From contig NZ_WVRE01000007.1 of assembly GCF_013111185.1 (NCBI RefSeq), positions 1 to 64,000 of the forward strand: a DNA stretch of 64,000 nucleotides, given 5' to 3'. The stretch is from Ruegeria sp. HKCCD7303 (GTDB taxonomy: Bacteria; Pseudomonadota; Alphaproteobacteria; Rhodobacterales; Rhodobacteraceae). The notes under the pieces are model-generated. The model was given only the letters and a program-made list of their open reading frames with translations, was not told the origin of the DNA and did no database searches. Numbering within the stretch: position 1 is the stretch's first letter; every line of letters begins with the position of its first letter. Made by a program: the position numbers and the translations under genes. Of the stretch, positions 54,851-63,380 are shown piece after piece.

Positions 54851-55750
54851 ATGAGCAAGACTCAGAAAGACAATGGCAGCGATCTTCAGACAAAGGATTC
54901 CGAGCTCACCGAAGCGGAGACCAACGCGGTTGCGGATTTGAAGGAACGGAAGAGATCAAGCGTTCGGGCCCCGGACATCAAATTGGACTTCGATGAAGAT
55001 ACACGCAGGCTCAAGGTCGGGCACATGGGGAAAGACCCAAAGGTGGCCTGTGCATTGGCTATGCATGAGCTGGGTACGATTGATTATCGGTTCTTCGAAG
55101 GCGTGATGGACCAAGTCGCAATTCTCGGACAACACGACAGCTCGGTTTCTGAAACCGCATCGAACTTCGTAATGTCCGTTGTTGCCGGGGTCCGACCGCA
55201 GGACGAGATTGAAGCCATGCTTGCAATCCAGATGGGCGCGATCCATCAAGCCGCAATGATGATGGCACGGCGCCTGAACCACGTAAAAACTCTCCCACAG
55301 CAAGATTCAGCAGAACGAGCGCTCAACAAGCTTTCGCGGACCTTCACGAGCCAGGTTGAAACCCTGAAAAGGTATCGCTCCAAGGCAGATCAAACCGTCC
55401 GTGTTGAACGCGTCGAGGTCAGAGAAGGTGGGCAGGCAATCGTTGGTAATGTTCAAAACGGGGGCGGTCGGATGACAAAAAGTGACGACAACCTCACGAA
55501 CCCTACTAAACGGCTCAATGATGCGCCCAGATGCACAGCAACGGCGAAGTCCACTGGCAAGCGATGCCGGGCACCCGCCGTTCAAGGCTGGAGTGTTTGT
55601 CGCGTGCATGGGGCTAGAGGTGGGCACGCTGCTGGGCCAAGCCATCCTTCGTGGAAGCACGGAGAGAGATCGCGAAAGGCCGAAGAAATGCGCAAGATCA
55701 TCAATGACCTGATCCGCGCCGACAAGGAACTAGAGAAACTAATCAAGTGA
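54851..55750 (+). CDS. Element protein with C-terminal Cys/His motif
   Basis: 299 aa. The N-terminal two thirds are a helical domain (CALAMHELGTIDYRFFEGVM and ETASNFVMSVVAGVRPQDEI). The last ~75 residues contain RCTATAKSTGKRCRAPAVQG followed by WSVCRVHGARGGHAAGPSHP, a Cys/His motif common in phage and element proteins and likely to bind zinc. The start at 54851 is chosen over a longer frame because the upstream part overlaps the previous gene in another frame. It is the last gene that clearly belongs to the element. Confidence 0.7.
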   Translation: MSKTQKDNGSDLQTKDSELTEAETNAVADLKERKRSSVRAPDIKLDFDEDTRRLKVGHMGKDPKVACALAMHELGTIDYRFFEGVMDQVAILGQHDSSVSETASNFVMSVVAGVRPQDEIEAMLAIQMGAIHQAAMMMARRLNHVKTLPQQDSAERALNKLSRTFTSQVETLKRYRSKADQTVRVERVEVREGGQAIVGNVQNGGGRMTKSDDNLTNPTKRLNDAPRCTATAKSTGKRCRAPAVQGWSVCRVHGARGGHAAGPSHPSWKHGERSRKAEEMRKIINDLIRADKELEKLIK

Positions 55751-55782
55751 CTCGGCAAGGCCTCGCAAGCAAGGCAAAGCAG

Positions 55783-55830
55783 TCGTTCGAGCGAAGTGCT
55801 CGGATGACTGCTCCGAGCCCGTAGCAGACA
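55783..55830 (+). repeat. Imperfect direct repeat, left copy
   Basis: The stretch with GTTCGAGC, AGTG, CTGCTCCGAGCCC and AGCAG aligns to 58240-58286 downstream of the cyclase gene in the same direction (about three quarters of bases agree by hand). The copies bracket the cyclase gene. Confidence 0.45.
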
Positions 55831-55954
55831 GTCGTTGCCGCAAGCGCTAGAACAGGTTGCGCCCTTCTTTCTCATTCCCTGATCGCGTCAATAAACCAAC
55901 CAATCGGCAACCTGCATCTGGACTTCCATTCACTAATCAAGGCTAGAATATGAG

Positions 55955-58078
55955 ATGAAAGTTCGTCTACACATCGGCGTCGCGACGGTATTCACGCTAC
56001 TCACATTGTTCGTTACGGCAATGCTTGTGGCCATTCTGTATTTTGGCAACAAGCAACTCGCTATTGAAACCGCAAAAGAACAAATGGCGGCAGCCAGAGC
56101 TCAGTCAGTGGAAGATATGCTGACTGTTATTCGCGGCGCCGGAAATGTCGTGTCTTCAGCGTCCGTTTTTCTGTCGAATTTCCCCGAACAGGCAAGCTCA
56201 CTTGTTGGTCTGGACGTTCTCTATTCTCAGATCCAAGGCAATGAGCACTATTACGGATTGTATTTTGCGGCAGAGCAATCCGGCGACTTCTATCAGAACA
56301 TCAACATTCCGAGCAACTGGCAGACTTTCGGCCCTGATCAAAGACCGGTGCCCGAGGGCATCGACCGCGTGCAACGCATTATCTCGGAACGCGCGGATAT
56401 GCGTGTCGAGACATATTACTGGACAAATGACAGCGCCCCTCCAAGACCATTTCTCAGCAGAGCCACTGAATATGATCCACGTTCGCGTCCATGGTACATT
56501 GGAGCAATAGAGCAATCTGAAATATTCATCACACCTCTTTATCTGTTCGAGAGTACGGGAAGTTTAGGAGTCACCTTCTCTAAGAGCGTGTTTGACAATT
56601 CCGGAAAGCTGGTCGGTGTGGTTGCGCTCGACATGACAATGACTGCTTTGTCACAAATTCTGAATGATATTAGGATTGGGGATCATGGCCTCGCCTTCAT
56701 GATGGATCGTCAGGGTCGGCTACTTGCCTATACAAGCACACGTTCAGATGGTGGGGCTTCGCGGTATGTGAGTTCCAACCCAGACGAACTGACTGAAATG
56801 ACAAACGACATTATTGCCAGCGCGGTGGACCAATGGCAGGTCAAACGGCAAGAGTTCTTCAACTTTGTTCCACCCGCCACTGCGCAAAACCACTTGGCAT
56901 ATATAGCGCCAATTCCGGAGATTTTCGGCGCTCAACCGACGCTTGGACTGACCGTACCCGAAGAGGAGTTCGTCGGAGGCATAGAGCGCACGACGGCGCG
57001 TGCTTTGCAATTTGGCGGGTTGGCAATGGTTGTGGCGGTGGCTTTCACTTTTTTTGTCGCCCGTCTTCTAAGCAAAAGCCTGGGTCGGGTTACAACTGAA
57101 GCTCGAAAGGTCAGCAATTTCGAACTCGGCGATGAACTAAACTTAAAGTCGAATATTCAGGAAGTTGCTGAGCTGGAAAGCGCGATTGCGAGCATGAAGG
57201 CAGGTCTGTCGAGTTTTGGTGCTTACGTTCCGAAAGAGTTGGTTCGTTCCATCGTTTCAAAAGCAGAGCGAATTAGAGTTGGCGGCAACTCGCGGGAAGT
57301 GACGCTTATGTTCGCTGATCTTCAAGGTTTCTCCTCTCGATCGGAGGGGCTTGAGCCAGAAGTTCTTATGCCCGCGCTATCCGAATATTTCGAGGTTATG
57401 GAGACCGAAATTTCTTCGAACTTGGGCACCGTGGATAAGTACATCGGAGACGCCATTATGGCGCTTTGGAATGCCCCTCTTGACGACCCTGAACATCCAA
57501 ATAATGCATGCCGGGCGGCGCTGGCATGTTTGCGCGCGGAAGAACACCTCAACTCTGGACAAGGCACCTCGCCTTTGCGTCCGCTGCATACTCGTTTCGG
57601 GCTGCACACTGGTCCCGTGGTCGTTGGAAACGTTGGATCACATTCAAGGCTTCAATACACAGCGCTTGGCGCCGCCGTGAACTTTGCTTCGAGGCTGGAA
57701 GGCTTGAACAAAGTTTACGGGACCAGAATACTTGTCTCAGAAGCTGTCGCATTCCATGCTAAATCCGAGTTCTTGTTGCGCGAGATTGACGTTGTCGTAC
57801 CGTTTGGAACAAGCAAACCCAGCCGCATCTATGAACTCGTATGTGAAAACGGATCCGCTGAGAGTGACGCAAAGAAACGCGTCATTGAAAGTTGGGAAGC
57901 GTGCTACTCGCTGTACAGGTCGGCAGCATGGCAAGATGCACTGAGTGCATTTGAGAAGCAAAGAAAGCTGGAAAGGAACGAAGTTCTCGTCGACACATTT
58001 ATTGATCGATGTAATGCCTTTATCATGCAGCCACCGGACCCAGATTGGGACGGTGTCTACAGATTTGAGAGAAAATGA
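55955..58078 (+). CDS. Membrane adenylate cyclase with dCache sensor
   Basis: 707 aa. Membrane helix 1 at ~8-30, a large periplasmic dCache-type sensor (~35-345; YDPRSRPWYIGAIEQSEIFI is its signature), helix 2 at ~350-370, HAMP, then a class III cyclase domain (~440-620). The metal-binding Asp residues are in LMFADLQGFSS and KYIGDAIMALW, and the base-binding Lys in VDKYIGD; YTALGAAVNFASRLEG carries the transition-state Asn and Arg. It should make cAMP on sensing a small ligand. A ~85-residue tail follows. No CRP-type regulator is adjacent. Confidence 0.9.
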   Translation: MKVRLHIGVATVFTLLTLFVTAMLVAILYFGNKQLAIETAKEQMAAARAQSVEDMLTVIRGAGNVVSSASVFLSNFPEQASSLVGLDVLYSQIQGNEHYYGLYFAAEQSGDFYQNINIPSNWQTFGPDQRPVPEGIDRVQRIISERADMRVETYYWTNDSAPPRPFLSRATEYDPRSRPWYIGAIEQSEIFITPLYLFESTGSLGVTFSKSVFDNSGKLVGVVALDMTMTALSQILNDIRIGDHGLAFMMDRQGRLLAYTSTRSDGGASRYVSSNPDELTEMTNDIIASAVDQWQVKRQEFFNFVPPATAQNHLAYIAPIPEIFGAQPTLGLTVPEEEFVGGIERTTARALQFGGLAMVVAVAFTFFVARLLSKSLGRVTTEARKVSNFELGDELNLKSNIQEVAELESAIASMKAGLSSFGAYVPKELVRSIVSKAERIRVGGNSREVTLMFADLQGFSSRSEGLEPEVLMPALSEYFEVMETEISSNLGTVDKYIGDAIMALWNAPLDDPEHPNNACRAALACLRAEEHLNSGQGTSPLRPLHTRFGLHTGPVVVGNVGSHSRLQYTALGAAVNFASRLEGLNKVYGTRILVSEAVAFHAKSEFLLREIDVVVPFGTSKPSRIYELVCENGSAESDAKKRVIESWEACYSLYRSAAWQDALSAFEKQRKLERNEVLVDTFIDRCNAFIMQPPDPDWDGVYRFERK

Positions 58079-58239
58079 GCGGCTGTTAGAAATTGTTTGG
58101 TCATTTTGGATGTGTTGCTTTTGTTGACCGGTAGCTTTGGGAAAAGCACTCCTAAGTGCTGAAGTAAGTTAAGCAACTAGACCGCCCTGAGCAGTCAAAT
58201 TTCGCAAAACCAACGCCTGACGGCTTTGTCCGCACAGCG

Positions 58240-58292
58240 GTTGTTCGAGCAGTGTGTCGTGAACGGCTGCTTCGAGCCCAAAGCAGCCTTTC
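58240..58292 (+). repeat. Imperfect direct repeat, right copy, ending in a hairpin
   Basis: Matches the copy at 55783. It ends in GGCTGCTT, loop CGAGCCCA, AAGCAGCC, TTTCTG (58265-58292), which could be the terminator of the cyclase gene. The whole gap 58079-58421 shows no gene; the rest is unassigned. Confidence 0.45.
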
Positions 58293-58421
58293 TGTAATAA
58301 CGGATCAATTGCCTCCTATCTTGGATACTCATCGTTGATCCTAATCAAGGCCCATTGAAGGCGGGCTGCTAAATTCTGCCTAGGATGCTGCGCCAACTCT
58401 TTTGCTACACTTCAGGGAGAA

Positions 58422-59237
58422 ATGAGAATGGACTTTAGCCAGTTTGGGGAGATTGGGCCTTTTGTAGGGTTGGCCTTGAACGTAGCCTACGGGTTGATGA
58501 TCTTTGCTGTTGCTATGTTCGCCAGCGGCTTAGTGGCTCGACGGATCCGCCAATTCGGCGACAAGCGAACTAAACTCGACCCAACGCTAACGCGGTTCCT
58601 TGCGAGTTTCGTGCGCTATGCCATTCTTGTGTTTGCTGGGATGGCGGTGCTTTCGCGTCTTGGCATCCAGACGACTTCGCTGGCCGCGCTGATAGGTGCC
58701 GCAGGTCTAGCGATAGGTTTGGCATTGCAGGGAACGCTCAGCCATCTTGCTTCTGGTGTGATGCTAATATTCTTTCGCCCTTTCAAGGTAGGCGATTTTG
58801 TACGCATCGCAGGGGAGGCTGGTACGGTTGATGAGATTTCACTTATCAGCACAAGGCTCATTACCACCGACAACATGGTGGTCATCGTGCCAAACGGAGA
58901 TGTTTATTCAGGAGTGATCACCAATCTATCGACGATGCCAACACGGCGCTGCGATATTGTTTTTCCCGTTTCATACAGTACCGATCTCAAGCATGCGGAA
59001 GAAGTGATCTGGAAGGTTGTCGGCTCAGACGAACGTGTTTTGAAAGATCCAGAACCCTTTGTGAGAGTAACAAACCTCGGCGACTACTCAGTCGATTTCA
59101 CCGTAAGGCTTTGGTGCGCTACTGCGGATTTGTGGAACCTACGTTTCGCCACTATTCGAGCGGTCAAGGAAGCCTTCGATGCCGAAGGCGTGGCAATACC
59201 TTTCCCCACTGCGATAAGAATTGAGAAAGGTTCCTGA
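58422..59237 (+). CDS. MscS-type small-conductance mechanosensitive channel
   Basis: 271 aa with three membrane helices. The pore helix region is LAIGLALQGTLSHLASGVML and the following beta domain begins with FFRPFKVGDFVRIAGEAGTV; IVPNGDVYSGVITNLS is the conserved Asn-containing turn. It releases solutes on sudden hypo-osmotic shock. AGGGAGAA site before the ATG. Single gene. Confidence 0.93.
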   Translation: MRMDFSQFGEIGPFVGLALNVAYGLMIFAVAMFASGLVARRIRQFGDKRTKLDPTLTRFLASFVRYAILVFAGMAVLSRLGIQTTSLAALIGAAGLAIGLALQGTLSHLASGVMLIFFRPFKVGDFVRIAGEAGTVDEISLISTRLITTDNMVVIVPNGDVYSGVITNLSTMPTRRCDIVFPVSYSTDLKHAEEVIWKVVGSDERVLKDPEPFVRVTNLGDYSVDFTVRLWCATADLWNLRFATIRAVKEAFDAEGVAIPFPTAIRIEKGS

Positions 59238-59312
59238 ATCGCATGTCTGGCAAATTGGAAGCTGATACTCTTGAAGGGAATGCAAGCCGCAGCAACCCAA
59301 CTACGAAGCACC

Positions 59313-59630
59313 CTAGTCATTGAGCAGATACTCGACCGCCCAGTCGTTCACTTTTCCGATCGCAATCTTCGCCTCTGCTGTCTCCGGATGCGTTTCCATG
59401 AAGAAGTGGGGCATACCTTCGTAAATGTCGAGCTTTACGGTTTGTCCCGCTTGGTCAATTGCCTGATACAATCGTACGAAGCCGCTCAGCAGCAGTTCTT
59501 TGGTCCCGCCTTGGATCAGGATTGGCGGAAATCCCTTGGTAAAGTCTCCATAGACCGGCGACACATAGGAGTGGCCGTGATCTTCAGGGTCGGCATAAGC
59601 CAATCCTGTCAATGTTGGGTTGCGTTGGCG
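59313..59630 (-). pseudogene. C-terminal fragment of an alpha/beta hydrolase (esterase)
   Basis: About 105 aa remain. SPVYGDFTKGFPPILIQGGT and LDIYEGMPHFFMETHPE are the end of a GDXG-type esterase, with the catalytic His in MPHFF. The HGG and GDSAG parts with the nucleophile are missing. No proper start exists; only a TTG opens the frame, and the sequence to its right is unrelated. Truncated and not functional. Confidence 0.75.
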
Positions 59631-59723
59631 CAACCATCGGTCAGATCCGCAACGGCAGCTAAGTCCGCTTAGCGGTCACTCGCTGCAACTTGCTTGGACG
59701 TCTGCAATGCGGACAAAACCGTC

Positions 59724-60128
59724 TCAGGCAGGCGCTGCAGACTTCGCATTTCCACCGACAACCCACAAACACAACACCGCAAGCAAAACCTCTATCGCAA
59801 ATGCGGCAAGAATGTTTTCGGATGGCAAGCCATCGAGGACGAAACTAATTGTCCTACCGAGGGCAAAAGCAGAAAATACCGTGACTCCAAGCCAGGCTGA
59901 GGTCTGTACCAACTTTTGGTAACATACACCGAACAAGATGATCAGGCCAAGTACCGCGAGATTGGCAGCAGGTGCGCGCAACTCGCTCATCAGGTTTGGC
60001 TGCGGCGAGAGTACGATGCCGTAGTTGGCGTAGAAAGACTGTGGATCCAGTGTGATGGCCAGACCTATGGCTAACGCGGTTAATCCGGACATGCCCAAGA
60101 CAAGTCTGCGTTTAAGTTCAAGTTTCAT
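59724..60128 (-). CDS. DUF4345 membrane protein
   Basis: 134 aa with four predicted membrane helices (LGMSGLTALAIGLAITLDPQ, NLAVLGLIILFGVCY, LGVTVFSAFALGRTISFVLD, FAIEVLLAVLCLWVV). The layout and ELRAP motif fit DUF4345. Function unknown. Start MKLELKRR at 60128. It follows the NmrA gene by 27 bases and is probably in its operon. Confidence 0.8.
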   Translation of the reverse strand: MKLELKRRLVLGMSGLTALAIGLAITLDPQSFYANYGIVLSPQPNLMSELRAPAANLAVLGLIILFGVCYQKLVQTSAWLGVTVFSAFALGRTISFVLDGLPSENILAAFAIEVLLAVLCLWVVGGNAKSAAPA

Positions 60129-60155
60129 GATTGCTCCCATATCCTTTGGCCCGGC

Positions 60156-60983
60156 TCAAGCGGCTCTGGTCCACGCGCCAGACATTGCAGCTTTGTTTGC
60201 GAAGTCGGCGAAGTCGCGTGGCGTGCGTCCAAGCGCACGCTGCACCCCGTCCGCGAGGTTCGCATTGCGCCCGTCCAACGTTTCACGCGCGATGTCCGTA
60301 ATCACATCAGCAATCATCTCGCCATTCGCATGCGCGATTTCCGCGTGGAAATCTTCGAATGAAATTGGCAGGTATTGCACAGTCCTGCCCATGGCGCGCG
60401 AAAGCTCTGCGGCCATGTCGGCAAACGTCATGAGACGTGGTCCCGTGACCTCGTAAAGTTCGCCATCGTGTCCTTCTTCTGTCAAAGCAGCTAGGGCAAC
60501 ATCGGCGATGTCGTCCACATCGATGATTGGTTCGCGTACATCGCCGGCGGGCATCGGCAAGACACTTGCCATGACCGGACCAAGCAATGCCCCTTCAGAA
60601 AAGTTTTGTGCAAACCATGCTGCACGAACGATTGTGAACGGAACTCCGGAATTGCGTACGACTGCTTCCGCCCGTTCCGCATGAAACTCGCCACGCCCGG
60701 TTAGCAGCACAAAACGCCGTAGTCCCTTTTCACGAGCCAATGCTGTGAAGGCTTCGACTTGCTCAACCGCGCCTGGAAAAGCGATGTCAGGAAAGTAAGA
60801 AATATAGGCAGACGAGACGCCTTCCAGGATTGGGGGCCAGGTCTGCGGTTGATCCCAGTCAAATGGCGTTTCACTGTTCCGCGATGCGCGCCGGACTGCC
60901 TGCCCTTTTTCTTCCAGACGTCTCGCGATCCGCGATCCGGTTTTGCCTGTTGCACCAAGTACAAGTATGGGTTGCTGTGTCAT
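60156..60983 (-). CDS. NmrA-like NAD(P)-binding protein
   Basis: 275 aa. The Rossmann start ILVLGATGKTGSRIARRLEE and the region AYISYFPDIAFPGAVEQVEA with FVLLTGRGEFHAERAEAVV place it in the NmrA/atypical short-chain reductase family. Members sense or use NADPH; some are quinone reductases. It is divergent from the AraC gene, which probably controls it. Confidence 0.88.
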   Translation of the reverse strand: MTQQPILVLGATGKTGSRIARRLEEKGQAVRRASRNSETPFDWDQPQTWPPILEGVSSAYISYFPDIAFPGAVEQVEAFTALAREKGLRRFVLLTGRGEFHAERAEAVVRNSGVPFTIVRAAWFAQNFSEGALLGPVMASVLPMPAGDVREPIIDVDDIADVALAALTEEGHDGELYEVTGPRLMTFADMAAELSRAMGRTVQYLPISFEDFHAEIAHANGEMIADVITDIARETLDGRNANLADGVQRALGRTPRDFADFANKAAMSGAWTRAA

Positions 60984-61120
60984 TGGTTATCTCCATGAGT
61001 TCACTTGATGGCCCGATATTAGGCAATCAATAGAGATGTTCTATTCTTCAGAATCCTATTTTCTTATTCAATCGTCCAAATTAGATAGACGAAGAGCTAA
61101 ATTTCAGCCAAGGTCCCCAC
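60984..61120. promoter_or_regulatory. Divergent control region of NmrA and AraC genes
   Basis: 137 AT-rich bases between two divergently read genes, therefore holding both promoters and the likely AraC-type binding sites. No individual box is certain. Confidence 0.5.
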
Positions 61121-62128
61121 ATGAACAAGGTTGAACCGCATATCCCTGACCCAGATGCACTGGCACAGCCGATCGGCGATCCGCTGGGGGAAATCCTCCA
61201 TTTGCTGAAATTGACAGGTACATTCTATTGCCAGTCTCGCATGACTGCACCATGGGGCGTATCGATACCGGGATTTGCCGGCGTACTGAGCTTTGCGGTC
61301 ATCACACACGGGCGGTGCTTGATGAAGGTCGGTGACAATGACCCGTTCGAGGTCGAAAAAGGCGATCTGGTCTTGATGACCAACGGAGCACCGGCCGGAT
61401 TCTTTAGCTCAGAAGACACTCCGCTTTTGACGCTGGAGGAGTTGCCTATTCGCAAGGTAACCGAGCTTTATGAAACACTGGAATACGGCGGCGGCGGCGC
61501 GGAGACGGGCATCATGTACGGCTTGGTCCGAATAGATCACGCCGCCAGTGATATGTTGATGCGCTTGCTTCCGGATGTACTCAAAATCGACCCGTGGGAG
61601 GAGGACGCCGGAAGCTGGCTACAGGCAACTTTGCAATTCATCGCAAAAGAGGCGCGGGAATTGAGACCTGGCGGCGAAACCGTGATCACGCGACTGGCCG
61701 ATGTGGTTGTCATCGAGGCTATTCGTCGTTGGCTGAACAGCGCACCCGATGCAGATCGAGGCTGGCTGAAAGCAGCGCGAGACCCGCAGATCGGGCGCAC
61801 GATAGTCGCAATTCACCGTATGCCTGCTGCGGCTTGGACAGTCGAGTCTCTCGCGGAGGTTGCTGGTATGTCCAGATCCGCTTTCGCGGCGCGGTTTACT
61901 GAGTTGGTAGGCGTTCCAGCAATCCAGTATCTTGCAACGTGGCGTATGCACCTGGCCAGCGAAAGGTTGGTGTCCACCGATCAACCTATCTCGCAGATTG
62001 CCGCTGACATCGGATACTTTTCAGAGCCTGCGTTCAACAAAGCTTTCAAACGGGTGTTTGGCGCACCACCGGGAAAAATCAGGAAGAACGGAGTTCACTC
62101 CGTATACAGGCGAAACTTGAGAAACTGA
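61121..62128 (+). CDS. AraC-family regulator with cupin domain
   Basis: 335 aa. The N-terminal cupin part (LSFAVITHGRCLMKVGDNDP, FEVEKGDLVLMTNGAPAGFF) senses a small molecule; the C-terminal two helix-turn-helix units are TVESLAEVAGMSRSAFAARF and PISQIAADIGYFSEPAFNKA with FKRVFGAPPGKIRKN. Length and order are those of AraC_binding-like cupin_6 regulators. Its 3' end overlaps the convergent GNAT gene by 34 bases. Confidence 0.92.
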   Translation: MNKVEPHIPDPDALAQPIGDPLGEILHLLKLTGTFYCQSRMTAPWGVSIPGFAGVLSFAVITHGRCLMKVGDNDPFEVEKGDLVLMTNGAPAGFFSSEDTPLLTLEELPIRKVTELYETLEYGGGGAETGIMYGLVRIDHAASDMLMRLLPDVLKIDPWEEDAGSWLQATLQFIAKEARELRPGGETVITRLADVVVIEAIRRWLNSAPDADRGWLKAARDPQIGRTIVAIHRMPAAAWTVESLAEVAGMSRSAFAARFTELVGVPAIQYLATWRMHLASERLVSTDQPISQIAADIGYFSEPAFNKAFKRVFGAPPGKIRKNGVHSVYRRNLRN

Positions 62129-62580
62129 GCATCTTCGTATTCGATCTCGCCTATGTGTTTGGCGCCGAGTTTCCGGAGCGCACCCAGATTTTTTCGACTT
62201 GGTGGCAACAGAAACGTGACAAAGGGGATACGTTTGTCAGCGATCGCAAAGTCGATTGCCATTTTGGAAATCCGTTTCCCAAGGCCAAAGGCGTCGGGCC
62301 GCAAAACCAACCCAAAATCCCACTCGTCATCTTCTTTTTGAAAGCCCCCCCAACCAACATACTGACCGCCTGACAAAAACGCCCAATGTCCAAGACCGTC
62401 CCGCGCCCAGTAGCCTTCCTTCTTAGTGATAAACTCTCTTGCGACCTCGATACTCCAATTGAACGTCAAAAGCGGCATATGCTCTGCTACCCGGGGGTCG
62501 GACATATGAACCGCAATGTCATTCGGATCGATTTCCGAAAGGCGTGCAAATGAAATCCCATCTTTCATCATTATACTCAT
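62095..62580 (-). CDS. GNAT-family acetyltransferase
   Basis: 161 aa. VGWGGFQKEDDEWDFGLVLR and the acyl-CoA loop DAFGLGKRISKMAIDFAIA are the core of the GNAT fold. Start taken at the ATG at 62580; nearby in-frame ATGs make this uncertain by a few residues. Substrate unknown. Confidence 0.75.
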   Translation of the reverse strand: MSIMMKDGISFARLSEIDPNDIAVHMSDPRVAEHMPLLTFNWSIEVAREFITKKEGYWARDGLGHWAFLSGGQYVGWGGFQKEDDEWDFGLVLRPDAFGLGKRISKMAIDFAIADKRIPFVTFLLPPSRKNLGALRKLGAKHIGEIEYEDAQFLKFRLYTE

Positions 62581-62634
62581 TTGATGGCCCGAGCTGTCCC
62601 TTGCATGCACATAATTATGGCGCGAATGCTTTTT

Positions 62635-63282
62635 TTACAGCTTTCTCGCGACAATGTACCGGCTCAGCAATAACCCGGCTTGATCCGCTGTCTCGACGAT
62701 ATCGAAGCCCGCAAGTTCAATGGCTTGCTGGAGTTCAGCTACGGACACAAAATTTACGAACGGAGCTTTCCCGAGCAACTGCATAATCGGGATCGCTATT
62801 CGGCTGATCATGCCATATTTCAACCCTCCACTCTCCGGAGCGCAGACGGTTTTGGAAATGAATACCCCACCGGGTTTTGTAAGGGTCGCAATGTGTTCGA
62901 GTGCTTTGCCCAGATCGGGAACAAGGTGCAGCAGATTATGTGCGAGGACAGCGTCGTAAGAACCGTCGTTAGGATCGTGCTGCAGAACCTCGGCCACTTT
63001 GAACGTTACATTCTCCAGCTCTTCTTCAGCGAGTTTTTCGTTAGCGATTTCGATCATCCCCGGTGCGAGATCGGAGGCAGTTATTTGAGCCACATCCGGT
63101 GCCAGCAACAACGCGGTCGACCCCGTTCCACAGCCGATTTCCAGCACGCTGTCTTCGGCTTTCAGGTGGGACTTTGTACGTTCGAGCGTGTTCAGATACC
63201 CTTCCATATTTCGGATAGGATCAGCCGCATATTTGCGCGAAATCTTGCTCCAAAATGCGGCATCTTTGGACAATGTAGCCAT
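62635..63282 (-). CDS. SAM-dependent methyltransferase
   Basis: 215 aa. Motif I is VLEIGCGTGSTALLLAP, followed by ITASDLAPGMIEIANEK and YDAVLAHNLLHLVPDLGKAL, the class I fold. Start MATLSKDAAFWSKIS at 63282 with an AAAGAGA site. It is divergent from the LysR gene, which may control it. Confidence 0.9.
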   Translation of the reverse strand: MATLSKDAAFWSKISRKYAADPIRNMEGYLNTLERTKSHLKAEDSVLEIGCGTGSTALLLAPDVAQITASDLAPGMIEIANEKLAEEELENVTFKVAEVLQHDPNDGSYDAVLAHNLLHLVPDLGKALEHIATLTKPGGVFISKTVCAPESGGLKYGMISRIAIPIMQLLGKAPFVNFVSVAELQQAIELAGFDIVETADQAGLLLSRYIVARKL

Positions 63283-63366
63283 ATCGTTTCTCTTTTCCTT
63301 TGGCGTCACCGCAGCCAATATCTTAAAACGCCAATTTATTAAATTGCCAGATATTGCAGAACTGTT

Positions 63367-63380
63367 ATGCATTAATGCAT
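63367..63380. promoter_or_regulatory. Perfect 14-base palindrome at the LysR start
   Basis: ATGCATTAATGCAT overlaps the first two bases of the LysR start codon and lies in the 96-base divergent spacer. It may be an operator for autoregulation. Confidence 0.4.
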
